In this document: positions 56,088 to 64,000 of the stretch, one piece after another
Layout: each line of letters opens with the position of its first letter
Position numbering within the stretch: the first letter of the stretch is position 1
Assembly: GCF_002277955.1 (NCBI RefSeq)
Contig: NZ_CP018477.1
Coordinates: 1,178,001-1,242,000, forward strand
Origin: Thermogutta terrifontis
GTDB lineage: Bacteria > Planctomycetota > Planctomycetia > Pirellulales > Thermoguttaceae
Direction of reading: 5' to 3'
Length of the DNA stretch: 64,000 nt
The notes under the pieces: generated by a model
Databases searched by the model: none
The model's input: the letters and a program-made list of their open reading frames with translations, nothing else
Told to the model about the DNA's origin: nothing
Translations under genes and position numbers: made by a program

Positions 56088-56682
56088 GGGTCACTCCTTC
56101 CCTAGCTGAAAAAACGGAAACGGTTGTCCTCGGGGCGACAAAGGCATGGCACAATGCGCCTTCACGCCCGCGTGCCGATAGAACCCCTCCCGGAGAATGG
56201 CCCCGAGGGGGCGGAAAGCCTCAGCACGGGAGAAATCCGTTTCGGAGGGAAATGGTCAGGTGGGCTCCTTGCCTTTCCGCGTGCCCGCGGCCTTGACCCG
56301 GGCAAAGATTGCGAAAGTCGTCAGTGTAATCGCTAAAGCTTGTGCAACAAGTAGACCCTTCGTGATTTAGCTAAATTTTTAAAATTTTTCCGCTCTCGAG
56401 CGGGGGTCAATGGTGATCAGAAGGGGAGACAGAGAAACGGCAAAAGGAGTGGCCCAAATCTTTTCCGGAGAGAGCCCAGGCGTTTGACAAAGCCGGGTAA
56501 GGCTGCCTCGTCGCGGGGTTGTGCACAGTGCTGTCAGGGAGGCCAGCGAAAGCAAGAGCGTGGTCGTGCCGACGCGGCGTAATCCTGGCTTGCGTGTTGT
56601 TTCGGTCTGGCTGCGTTCCGGGTAAAATAAAAGTGGGGTGAAAGAGTATCCGAAAGGAGGAATAGTTCCGGAGGATAGCCCC
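56088..56682. other. Control region before the Tad-like locus
   Basis: About 600 bp without a gene. A very A/T-rich island at 56363-56390 stands out against the G/C-rich background and probably carries the promoter for the pilus locus. CTTGTGCAACAAG is an imperfect palindrome at about 56339-56351. Confidence 0.5.
56363..56390. promoter_or_regulatory. A/T-rich island upstream of the Tad-like locus
   Basis: Runs of A and T (for example AAATTTTTAAAATTTTT) about 290 bp before the first pilin-like gene. Such tracts bend DNA and often hold promoters or bind nucleoid proteins. Confidence 0.35.
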
Positions 56683-56877
56683 ATGAACCGCGCTGCCCAG
56701 TTGCGAGAAAGACTTTTTATGCGCCGACTTCGGCGCGGGGCGGCTGCTACTTTGGACTATGTCCTTCTCATAGGGGTGATTTTGCCGGCGGCGGCATTTA
56801 CAATGTGGGCAGGACCGCGGATCATTCGGCTGGCCTACGAAATGGTCTATGTCCTCCTTGTGTGGCCTTTCATGTGA
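56683..56877 (+). CDS. Small Flp-type pilin-like protein 1
   Basis: Protein of 64 aa. GGAGGA eight bases upstream marks the ATG at 56683. The N-terminus is basic (R-L-R-R-G) followed by A-A-A-T-L-D-Y-V-L-L-I-G-V-I-L-P-A-A, which looks like a type IVb pilin leader and hydrophobic core. An acidic residue (Asp) stands where Flp pilins have Glu. The C-terminus is short and hydrophobic. First gene of the locus. Confidence 0.7.
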   Translation: MNRAAQLRERLFMRRLRRGAAATLDYVLLIGVILPAAAFTMWAGPRIIRLAYEMVYVLLVWPFM

Positions 56878-56954
56878 CTTGTCGATACGGGGATGGTAGC
56901 GCCTCACGGCGTTTTCGGTAACAGAGAAGAGTTGAGTAAGGGAGAGGTGACGAG

Positions 56955-57161
56955 ATGAGCAAGGCGAGCCTGTGGCAACTGCTGAAACGGATCCACTCCG
57001 ATGATCGCGGAGCGGTGAGCCTGGAGACCATCTTAATCATCGGCGCGATCGCTCTGCCGATCCTGATCTTCCTGATTCGAGTGGGTTGGCCGAGAATCAA
57101 GGGCTACTTCAATCAGGGACTTCAGGACCTTGAGGCGGAGCGGGCAAATGCGATCCAGTGA
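56955..57161 (+). CDS. Flp-type pilin 2
   Basis: Protein of 68 aa. Leader I-H-S-D-D-R-G, then A-V-S-L-E-T-I-L-I-I-G-A-I-A-L-P-I-L with Glu at +5 after the cleavage Gly, which is the type IVb pattern. The mature subunit would be about 49 residues, close to the size of Flp pilins. GAGGTGACGAG precedes the ATG. Likely the structural subunit of the Tad pilus. Confidence 0.82.
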   Translation: MSKASLWQLLKRIHSDDRGAVSLETILIIGAIALPILIFLIRVGWPRIKGYFNQGLQDLEAERANAIQ

Positions 57162-57217
57162 GGCGTTTGCCGGAGTTGCGAGGACTGCCTGCCGCGGGTG
57201 AGTGAGGGACGCTGAGA

Positions 57218-57793
57218 GTGGTGTATATCCTTTTACTGTTCCTCACGGCGGCGGTTGTCTCAGACGTCCGGACGAGAAGGATTTTCAACTGGATCACGTA
57301 CCCCGGCATATTGGCAGGGTTGCTTTTGAACGGCCTGGGCGATCTGGCCGTGATGGCCGGTTGGGCGAGTTCGAGCTGGATGCAAACGTGGGGCGTGATC
57401 GGGCTGGGGCAGGCCGTGACAGGATTTTTGGCCTGTGGCCTGGTGATGGTGGCCTGCTACGTCTTCTTCCGAATCGGCGGGGGAGACGTCAAGCTGATAG
57501 CGATGATCGGGGCTTATTTGGGACCCGAGGACGGGATCATCGCCATGCTTTGGACGTTTGTGCTTGGTGCGTGTGTCGCGCTGAGTGTCCTGGTGTGGCG
57601 GGTCGGGCCCGTCCGATTTGTGATGCACCTGGGACGCAGGCTGATGGGATGGTTGCGGGTGGGGTATTGGGGGGCATTGACGCCGGAAGAGCAGAAGGCC
57701 TTAGAACCCACTCTGTTTTTGGCCCCAAACGCCTGGTTGGCCGTCGTCATCGTGCATTTCAGGGTGGTGGAGCGGCTGCTTGGCCAGCCATGA
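57218..57793 (+). CDS. cpaA: Prepilin peptidase, TadV/CpaA type
   Basis: Aspartic membrane protease that cleaves pilin leaders, 191 aa. GTG start. Membrane helices span most of the chain. The catalytic Asp residues sit in V-V-S-D-V-R-T-R-R-I and G-G-G-D-V-K-L, the two conserved sites of A24 proteases. It is shorter than PilD and lacks the Cys motif, as CpaA types do. Downstream of two pilins as in Tad loci. Confidence 0.92.
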   Translation: MVYILLLFLTAAVVSDVRTRRIFNWITYPGILAGLLLNGLGDLAVMAGWASSSWMQTWGVIGLGQAVTGFLACGLVMVACYVFFRIGGGDVKLIAMIGAYLGPEDGIIAMLWTFVLGACVALSVLVWRVGPVRFVMHLGRRLMGWLRVGYWGALTPEEQKALEPTLFLAPNAWLAVVIVHFRVVERLLGQP

Positions 57794-57858
57794 CATAAAA
57801 GGACGAAACAAACGGCGGGCGGTCGCTTCTTCCCCCGTGGAACAGAGAGAGGCGCACC

Positions 57859-58863
57859 ATGTGGCGTGCGGTTGTGCTTGCGTCCTGGCCGTGGGCGCTG
57901 ACGCTGGTCGGAGCGATCTTGGCGGCGGTTGTGCTGCTCCGCTGGAGCGGATCCGGCAGGATCTCCTTTCGCTGGACCCGATTTGCTGACCTTGTCCGCG
58001 ATGATGCGGGCGCCGTGCAGAGCCTCAGTTTTGTGCTCACTCTGCCGATTTTTGTTCTCCTCATGCTTTTTATCGTGCAGGTGAGCCAGATCATGATCGG
58101 GACCGTCGTCGTCCATTATGCGGCGTTTGCCGCGGCGCGGGCGGCGCAGGTCTGGATTCCAGCTCGGGTGGGCGATATCGAGTTGGAAAACTGCATTGGA
58201 CCGGGCTATTACCCAGATCCCACGGCAGAACAGATTTTGCCTATTGTAGATCCTTCTGACCCCAACTATGGGCCGACGTCGGGAGGCATGACGTTCATCA
58301 TCCCGTACGATCCTGACAGTCCCAAGTGGCAGAAGATCGTGACCGCCGCGGTCCTCGCATTAATGCCCATCTGCCCCTCCCGGGACCTTGGGCTCTCCGT
58401 GCCGCCCTCTACCGCTGCCGCGGCACAACTGGTGCGGCAGGCGTATTTGCAGAATGTTCCCAGCGCCAGCGGTATTCCCCGGGTTCCGCAACGGCTGGAA
58501 AACAAGCTCGCCTATGCGCTCATCGCCACTGAAATCGAGTTGCGATTCTTCCACTCCAATCAGGAACCGCCGCTCGTTCCCTATTTTTTGGAAGATGATA
58601 TTTACCAGTTTCGGCCCAACGAACTGGGATTTCAGGATACAGTTACCGTGACGGTCACGCACCACATGGCACTGCTCCCTGGACCGGGCAAGTTTTTGGC
58701 CCGGGCGGTGCGGCGTTCCGACGGCTTGCCTGACAAAGTGGCTCAGGAGATCGAGGTGCGCAATGGCATTGCCACCTATCCGCTGCGGGCGTCAATCACC
58801 CTGGGACATGAAGGCGAAAAATCGGTCGTTCCTTACACATATTGGCTTTCGAGCATATTTTGA
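57859..58863 (+). CDS. TadE-like pseudopilin 1
   Basis: Protein of 334 aa. A membrane helix near 8-27 precedes the class III-like leader R-D-D-A-G and the hydrophobic A-V-Q-S-L-S-F-V-L-T-L-P-I-F-V-L-L. The long soluble part has no motif known to me. Its D-D-x-G-A leader matches the Flp pilin and the TadG-like protein in this locus, so a shared peptidase is likely. It is larger than typical TadE (about 150-200 aa), with the first helix as an extra. Confidence 0.72.
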   Translation: MWRAVVLASWPWALTLVGAILAAVVLLRWSGSGRISFRWTRFADLVRDDAGAVQSLSFVLTLPIFVLLMLFIVQVSQIMIGTVVVHYAAFAAARAAQVWIPARVGDIELENCIGPGYYPDPTAEQILPIVDPSDPNYGPTSGGMTFIIPYDPDSPKWQKIVTAAVLALMPICPSRDLGLSVPPSTAAAAQLVRQAYLQNVPSASGIPRVPQRLENKLAYALIATEIELRFFHSNQEPPLVPYFLEDDIYQFRPNELGFQDTVTVTVTHHMALLPGPGKFLARAVRRSDGLPDKVAQEIEVRNGIATYPLRASITLGHEGEKSVVPYTYWLSSIF

Positions 58864-58999
58864 AAAGATTCTCCAGGCTGTTTGATGCTCCGATTGATTT
58901 GAGAGTACGAAACCCCGGGCAGGAGGACAGAAAAATCGGTGCTTGCGGACTGAGGAGGGAGTTTCGCGGCGGGGGCGTGAGTCGGGGGAGAGGCCAGCT

Positions 59000-60430
59000 A
59001 TGCGAGTGATTGCGGAGAGATTGAGGCGAATTCCGAGTGACGACTCCGGCGCGATGAGCGTCGTGGCCGTCTTTGCGGTTCTTCTGTTGACCATTCTGCT
59101 GGGAATGGTCATGAACGTGGGGCGGGCAGTGGATCACAAGGTGCGGCTGCAAAATGCAGCGGATGCTGTGGCCTATGCGGGGGGAGTGGTTATTGCCCGG
59201 GGAATGAATGCGCTCGCCTTTAGTAATCATCTCCTGTGTGATGTGTTTGCCTTGACCGCATTCATGCGGGAGGCTCGCGATCGCAATGCGGAACAGTTTG
59301 TACCTGCCATTCTCGAGACGTGGAATCAGGAAGCCCCGGTTTTTGCTCAGTCGAATTTTCCCAAGTTCGTACCCCTGGCGACGGCCATCCCCGCGAAAAC
59401 GCCATTGGAGCAGGCCCTTGTGACGGCCTACAGCGAATGGGCTGCCGCTGCCAGCCAGCAGATTCTGCCCACCCTGGAATTCATTCTCAGTCAGGAACTC
59501 ATTCCGGAGTATGAGCGAGCCGTTGTGGCCGCGTTCCCAGATATCGCCCAGCAGGCCGCCATGGAGGTGGCGCGGCGCAACGGCCGGCCGGACTTTGGTC
59601 GGGGTGAAATGCTGGGTGTCCTCTGGCGGACAAATGTGACTCCCGTGGGCGGGGCGGGTGAGCTTTATGAGCGAACGCTACCGGTCGTGGATCCGGTCAT
59701 GGACCAGTATCCCAACCAGGCTGATTACTTCAATACGGCGCGAAATCAGCGGCAGCGACTCGCTCGGCACTATCTGGACATGTGGAACGATCGAGCAATG
59801 CTGTTTTTCGACCGAGAAGCCAAGATGAGCCAGTTTAGTAGGCTCTGGCGCAACTTCACATGTGGGCAGTTGGAACGGCTGCTGGCCGAGTATCCTGCCA
59901 GCAATCTGCCGTTTGTGATTCGCACACCCGGTGATGAAATTGTGGATCCAAACGCCCATTTGGATCAGTACTTCACGTTCGTGGGGGTGGCCTACTGGCG
60001 CCCCATGCGTTCCCTCCTGCCGGGGCTGTTTGGTCATCCCCTGAGCAGCGACACGATCGCGTTTGCTCAGGTGCGGGTGTTTGTTCCCCGGCCGCGGTTG
60101 GTGTGGGAGTATTTCGTTCCGGGAAGGGACACCGATCCCCTGGGAGGTGTGCCGGGCGATTTTGCCGAATTGCCGGTGGAGGATACTCCCTCACCTGGGG
60201 AAGAGGGTAATGTTGCGGGAACCTGGCAGGTCGTCCGCGAGGATGTGCCCACCCACTGGGACCTTCTCAATCAACACTGGACGTGTACCTTGCAGCCGGC
60301 GACGGTGTGGAGTCTGCCGGCCATTTTGCAGACGCGCCCTCCTTTACCTGAATTTGCCGGCTGGAATGTGCGCCTGCCTTCGCTGCCGGGTTGGACCGCC
60401 GCTGATATCCAAAGGATTAGTCCGCACTGA
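59000..60430 (+). CDS. TadG-like pilus assembly protein
   Basis: Protein of 476 aa. ATG at 59000 with GGGGAGAGG about six bases upstream is preferred to 58943. Leader P-S-D-D-S-G, then A-M-S-V-V-A-V-F-A-V-L-L-L-T-I-L-L, and N-A-A-D-A-V-A-Y-A-G-G-V, which is the N-terminal pattern of TadG/TadE-like Flp assembly proteins (Q-N-A-A-D-A-A-A-L-A). The large periplasmic part has no known fold. Usual TadG carries a von Willebrand domain; none is evident. Confidence 0.75.
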   Translation: MRVIAERLRRIPSDDSGAMSVVAVFAVLLLTILLGMVMNVGRAVDHKVRLQNAADAVAYAGGVVIARGMNALAFSNHLLCDVFALTAFMREARDRNAEQFVPAILETWNQEAPVFAQSNFPKFVPLATAIPAKTPLEQALVTAYSEWAAAASQQILPTLEFILSQELIPEYERAVVAAFPDIAQQAAMEVARRNGRPDFGRGEMLGVLWRTNVTPVGGAGELYERTLPVVDPVMDQYPNQADYFNTARNQRQRLARHYLDMWNDRAMLFFDREAKMSQFSRLWRNFTCGQLERLLAEYPASNLPFVIRTPGDEIVDPNAHLDQYFTFVGVAYWRPMRSLLPGLFGHPLSSDTIAFAQVRVFVPRPRLVWEYFVPGRDTDPLGGVPGDFAELPVEDTPSPGEEGNVAGTWQVVREDVPTHWDLLNQHWTCTLQPATVWSLPAILQTRPPLPEFAGWNVRLPSLPGWTAADIQRISPH

Positions 60431-60447
60431 GAAGTAGCCGCTGGTTC

Positions 60448-61578
60448 ATGCTTTTTGCCCCTGGACAATACGGTACGCGTATGCGAGACGATTCAAGAAA
60501 GCCCCGAACACAAGCCGGGAACGGTTCTTGGCCCGATGCCTCGCTGATCTCGCGCCGTCTGTCAAGGATGAAGCGGTTTGGGTCAGACCGGCCTGGGCTG
60601 GCCCCGCTGGAGCTGGTGATCGCAGTTCCCCTTTTTCTCTTCATTATGGCTTTAATGATCAATTTTGGGACGGTGGCGGCATGGCGGGTACGGGCTTTGG
60701 CCGTGGCTCGGCATACCGTATGGGCGAGCCGTCATCCACGTAATCTCGCACTTGCGCCGCGGCCGGAGTACTGGCCCGCAAACGCCGGTCTGGGGAGTGG
60801 AGGGGACGCCGATGCTCCGATCCTGGACGATCCGCGTGTCGATCTTCCGGTGGCGCGGGGTCCCAGATTGGGCAGTTTCGTGGTGAATTCCGAGCTTCTC
60901 GACCCTGCACGGGGTTTTCGCCGGGGATCTTCCGAGTTAACACGGGATTTTCCGCTGCTTCCCACACTCGGGCCTTACGAGCTTCGGTCCAGGGCTCCGT
61001 TGCTGGACAATTGCTGGCAGTACCATCAGATGTCGCTTCCCCGGTACTGGCACGACCGCTGGGCCCACCGCGTGACGGCCCTCTATCAGTTGCCCACGGC
61101 AGGGGGAAACTATCTGGCGATGTACGTTCAGGCGGCCCTGGCGATTCTCAACATGCCGGAACGTCCCGCCCTATTGATTCTTGACCGAGATCCGGAATTT
61201 CCCGCTTATGCCCAGAGATTTGGTTGGCGGGGAGGTGGCTCGCCCGACTTCCACCCCAGTTTGACTTCTTTCTGTACCACTGATCTTTCCGTGGCCCACG
61301 ATGAGGTGGAAAGGCTCCTGGATCGCATCGGAGGTGTCCGTCCCCAGCAGGGGCCACCTCGTGTCAACCATGTGCCTTCCCTGGCCGAGCGGATGGCCTC
61401 CGCATATATCAACCTTTACCAGAGTGTCATTCAGGAATTGAACAGCCAGCTCAATGCCGTTCCTCCGCCTCCCCCCGGTCAGATCGCGGCCATCCAGGCG
61501 GAGATAGCTCAATTGCAGCAGTGGGTCGGCATTCTCAGTAACTTTCGTCAGAGTTTGCAGAACCATGGCCGCCGATGA
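60448..61578 (+). CDS. TadE-like pseudopilin 2
   Basis: Protein of 376 aa. Leader D-R-P-G, then L-A-P-L-E-L-V-I-A-V-P-L-F-L-F-I, with Glu at +5 as in TadE and pilins. Soluble domain with R-Y-W-H-D-R-W-A-H-R and a helical Gln-rich C-terminus (I-A-A-I-Q-A-E-I-A-Q-L-Q-Q). It follows the TadG-like gene closely. The start may lie at an internal ATG near residue 41, as the first 40 residues are Arg-rich and unlike a leader. Confidence 0.68.
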   Translation: MLFAPGQYGTRMRDDSRKPRTQAGNGSWPDASLISRRLSRMKRFGSDRPGLAPLELVIAVPLFLFIMALMINFGTVAAWRVRALAVARHTVWASRHPRNLALAPRPEYWPANAGLGSGGDADAPILDDPRVDLPVARGPRLGSFVVNSELLDPARGFRRGSSELTRDFPLLPTLGPYELRSRAPLLDNCWQYHQMSLPRYWHDRWAHRVTALYQLPTAGGNYLAMYVQAALAILNMPERPALLILDRDPEFPAYAQRFGWRGGGSPDFHPSLTSFCTTDLSVAHDEVERLLDRIGGVRPQQGPPRVNHVPSLAERMASAYINLYQSVIQELNSQLNAVPPPPPGQIAAIQAEIAQLQQWVGILSNFRQSLQNHGRR

Positions 61579-62734
61579 TCCCCGGGCTGGACTTCCTGCT
61601 GAATCGACTGCCGGTCGGGATGCCGGGCAGGGGGAGCGAAAGCAAACTTCGTTTGGCGGGGGATCATCGAAGTCGCGTCGGATCAAAACATTTGGCGAGC
61701 TGGCGCGGCAGATCACCGATTGGACTTCGCGGCTCCTGGTGACTTTGCTAATCCTGGCTGCCGGGTTGAGTTTCGGTCTGCAAGTATTGCAATGGTGGAG
61801 GGAGTCGCCCTCACCGGCACCTTCCGCGACAACCGGTGACTTCGCAATAACGCCGGAGGCAATGTCTATCGGACAGGACGGCGAAGGCCTCCGGGTGAGC
61901 ACGGAGCAGGGTCATCTGTCGGTCATCACCATTACGGGAAGCGAGCCGGAAGCCTGCCGAAAAGCGGAAGAGTTCTGTCTTGCCGCGGCGGAAAAGCTCG
62001 CGCTGCCCCAGACGTCGCTCAGTATCGAAGAACAGCGCCTTCTGGACCGGCTGGCCACTGCAGTGCCGGTGCGGTCGCTGCCCGACGGCACGCGCGTTTT
62101 CCGCTACCCGGGTGATTTTCCCATGTGGGCAATCATAAAGCCGGCAACTTCGCCGAAGCCAGGGCCGGTGGAGAATCATAAGGACACGCCGCGGGAGGCG
62201 CACCACGGGAATTCCACAGCGGGAATTAATTCCGTTTTCACGAGTGGCACAGGTCGTTCGCATGTGTCCCAGCGCGTGATCGGGTGGGCGGTGCTGATGC
62301 GGGCGGGTGGAAATCTCTGGTCGCTGTACGTTCTTACTCCAGAACAATCCAAGAAAATTTCGGACACTGCTAAAAGAACGTCTTCCGGAGAAGGCGTTGA
62401 GCGGGGACCTTTGAAAGAGCCTCCCTTGGGGGCCCGGTGGGTGGCCCGGTTTGCATTTTCTTCGGAAAACTGGGTGGGAATTTTCGAGGAGACGGTTTCC
62501 GGGAATGCAGCCGCCTGGCCCCTGTGGATTGATCAACAGTTATCGCGCGATGGGTGGAAAGCAGTCGGCGGTTGGAACAGCTCCAGCCATGAGAGTTGGA
62601 AGAGGTACGTGCGAAGCGGTGATGTTTCGGGAGGGGAACATTTAACGGTACGGCTTCGCACCATCCCTGGGGAAAAGCCTCGTGGAGTGGTGGTTTACCT
62701 GCGCCACATTGCTACACCACCGGACGGCGACTGA
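61565..62734 (+). CDS. Membrane-anchored protein of the pilus locus
   Basis: Protein of 389 aa, overlapping the previous gene by 14 bp. Basic N-terminus, then one membrane helix near 58-75 (L-L-V-T-L-L-I-L-A-A-G-L-S-F-G). The periplasmic part has no named domain: a beta/alpha-rich stretch, then a Ser/Gly-rich middle and a C-terminal region with W-V-G-I-F-E-E-T. Its position suggests a planctomycete-specific Tad component. No catalytic motif. Confidence 0.62.
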   Translation: MAADDPRAGLPAESTAGRDAGQGERKQTSFGGGSSKSRRIKTFGELARQITDWTSRLLVTLLILAAGLSFGLQVLQWWRESPSPAPSATTGDFAITPEAMSIGQDGEGLRVSTEQGHLSVITITGSEPEACRKAEEFCLAAAEKLALPQTSLSIEEQRLLDRLATAVPVRSLPDGTRVFRYPGDFPMWAIIKPATSPKPGPVENHKDTPREAHHGNSTAGINSVFTSGTGRSHVSQRVIGWAVLMRAGGNLWSLYVLTPEQSKKISDTAKRTSSGEGVERGPLKEPPLGARWVARFAFSSENWVGIFEETVSGNAAAWPLWIDQQLSRDGWKAVGGWNSSSHESWKRYVRSGDVSGGEHLTVRLRTIPGEKPRGVVVYLRHIATPPDGD

Positions 62735-62918
62735 ACAGATTTTTTGAGAACTCTCTAGTGAAAGATTCTTTGAAAAGAAAACCGGCGCAACGAACCTTTG
62801 TGGCTGGGCGTCATAGCGGGTGGAGCCGACATCAAACGGGGCATTACAATAAAGTGGCAGGGCCGTGTCCATCGTCAGGATTTGTGGTGCGAGGACTCCC
62901 GGAGAAAGACGCGCTTCC

Positions 62919-63680
62919 ATGAAAGGTATCCAAGGACTCATTCTCGGTTTGGGTGTTGGGTTGGCTGCGGCTCTTTTCAACTGGGCGTATATGACCCGGG
63001 CAACGGGTGATATCGAGGCTGTCGCTTTTGTTGGAATTGCCCCCAACAAGGACCTGGATATTGGCCATGTCCTGGCCGAGGAGGACCTGGTACCGGTCGC
63101 GATTCCTCCTCTTCCCGCGCGACGGCTCAAGGATTTTGCTTATCTTTACGCGGACCGGGCAAGTATCATCGGGCTGCGTGTGACACGTCCCGTGCCCGGC
63201 GGGTCGCTTTTGCTTCAGGATGACCTTCGCCCTCCGCCACCCCGTCTTCGGTTCGGCGGTCAGCCCGCCGGGAACACCGAAGAGATTGCGATGTTCATTC
63301 CCATCGATACCCGGACAATTGTGCCGAGTTTGATCGAGCCGGGGGATACGGTGTCTTTCATCGTTTCGGCACCCACCCCTGTTCCTGGTGGGAATCCCCT
63401 TTCCGGTGAAAATCCCACAGCACCGGCGAGCGATGGAGCGGGCGGCCCGCAGGTCATTGGCAAATTCAAAGTGCTGGCAGTGGGTAATCGGCTGACGAGC
63501 GTGGAAGCCCATCGGGCCTATCAACTCCCGCAATCCCAGGAAAACATTTTGACCATCAGTGTTAAGCTCGAAAATGGGCGTCTTGAACCCAAGGCGGAGC
63601 GTCTGTGGAAAATGCTTGAGGCTACGAATTTTCGGCAGGTGGGGGTGATTCTCCATTCACGGGATACTTCCCAGAACTGA
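62919..63680 (+). CDS. cpaB: CpaB/RcpC-type pilus assembly protein
   Basis: Periplasmic pilus assembly protein of 253 aa. ATG at 62919 is used because it gives a short signal helix (I-Q-G-L-I-L-G-L-G-V-G-L-A-A-A-L-F). The SAF-like domain is seen in D-I-G-H-V-L-A-E-E-D-L-V and T-R-P-V-P-G-G-S-L-L-L, followed by V-A-I/M-F-I-P-I-D-T-R and the beta-clip end V-G-D/P-G-D-T-V-S-F-I-V. CpaB forms the periplasmic part of the Tad secretin channel. 184 bp separates it from the preceding gene. Confidence 0.8.
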   Translation: MKGIQGLILGLGVGLAAALFNWAYMTRATGDIEAVAFVGIAPNKDLDIGHVLAEEDLVPVAIPPLPARRLKDFAYLYADRASIIGLRVTRPVPGGSLLLQDDLRPPPPRLRFGGQPAGNTEEIAMFIPIDTRTIVPSLIEPGDTVSFIVSAPTPVPGGNPLSGENPTAPASDGAGGPQVIGKFKVLAVGNRLTSVEAHRAYQLPQSQENILTISVKLENGRLEPKAERLWKMLEATNFRQVGVILHSRDTSQN

Positions 63681-63713
63681 ACGTTCGCTGAGGAAAATCA
63701 CAGTGGGGGACAC

Positions 63714-64000
63714 ATGAAGATCTGGTACAACCGCATCAATGAAAGCCGACGGACCATGATCGAGGTCGATGCCACGGAAGTGTGGATCGGCCGGGACAGC
63801 TCCAACACGGTGGTGCTTCCCAGTCCCCTGGTGTCGCGACGGCATGCGGTGGTGCGGCTGCTGGAGGATGGGCGTTTGCAGTTGGAAAACCTCGGGCTCA
63901 ACAGTTGCCTGGTGGGGGAGGAGGAGGTCCTGGGTGGGCAAACGGTCGTTTTCACGCCAGGGACGAAGGTGCGGATCTGGCCTTTCACCCTGACCTTTGA
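63714..64000 (+). CDS. FHA-domain protein (partial, runs off right edge)
   Basis: The gene continues past the window; 95 complete codons and two bases are visible from ATG at 63714, with GGGGGA just upstream. The FHA phosphothreonine-binding motif is clear: I-G-R-D-S-S-N-T-V-V-L, P-S-P-L-V-S-R-R-H-A-V-V and L-E-N-L-G-L-N-S. In planctomycete and some other Tad loci an FHA domain is fused to or next to the CpaF/TadA ATPase, so the ATPase may follow. I cannot see it here. Confidence 0.82.
   Translation, partial: MKIWYNRINESRRTMIEVDATEVWIGRDSSNTVVLPSPLVSRRHAVVRLLEDGRLQLENLGLNSCLVGEEEVLGGQTVVFTPGTKVRIWPFTLTF

Overview
The window reads as a chromosomal segment of a planctomycete, probably in or near the Pirellulales. 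The evidence is an interrupted DUF1559 pseudopilin gene, two secreted arylsulfatases, a multiheme cytochrome/TPR protein next to an ASPIC/UnbV FG-GAP protein, a planctomycete-type Tad pilus locus with FHA and TadE/TadG-like proteins, and many secreted proteins with Pro/Ala-rich linkers. A thermophilic lineage such as Thermogutta would fit, but that is a guess. No tRNA, rRNA, CRISPR array, integrase or phage gene was seen.

Layout. 1-5,000: tail of an NPCBM-type secreted protein, phosphoglycerate mutase (apgM), malate dehydrogenase (mdh), an esterase and two small exported proteins. 5,500-10,700: membrane-anchored pentaheme cytochrome-TPR protein plus FG-GAP/ASPIC protein. 10,900-16,300: exported proteins around guaB, an FmdB zinc ribbon and tilS. 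16,390-20,930: a promoter and structured-RNA candidate, then rny, ymdB, a DUF2752 protein and a lipoprotein. 20,930-23,280: a repeat-rich tract around an unusual alpha/beta hydrolase. 23,280-30,650: a LysM protein, yajC-secDF, a TPR protein and a sialidase-like protein. 31,265-34,050: a DUF1559 gene split by a complete IS630 element, followed by a lipoprotein. 34,330-39,700: two Hsp20 chaperones, a GH106-like glycosidase and groES-groEL. 40,200-45,700: an exported protein, a TPR/amidohydrolase/degenerate-amidohydrolase operon and a double zinc-ribbon protein. 46,450-54,620: a Wzc-like polysaccharide co-polymerase/kinase, sulfatase, EpsI-like protein, a second sulfatase and ferrochelatase. 54,660-64,000: a secretion-type ATPase, a thioredoxin-like protein and a Tad/Flp-type pilus locus that runs off the right edge inside an FHA-domain gene.

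The main non-coding content is three hairpin repeat families: a 28-bp palindrome (nine copies), an exactly 85-bp two-hairpin unit (four copies) and one run of five abutting hairpins. All of these lie between genes. The clearest single event is the IS630 insertion: removing it with one copy of the TA target restores a DUF1559 gene with a good ribosome binding site and start codon. The least explained signals are the structured RNA candidate before rny, the 85-bp elements with complementary loops, the planctomycete Tad locus and several enzyme-fold proteins that lack canonical catalytic residues.
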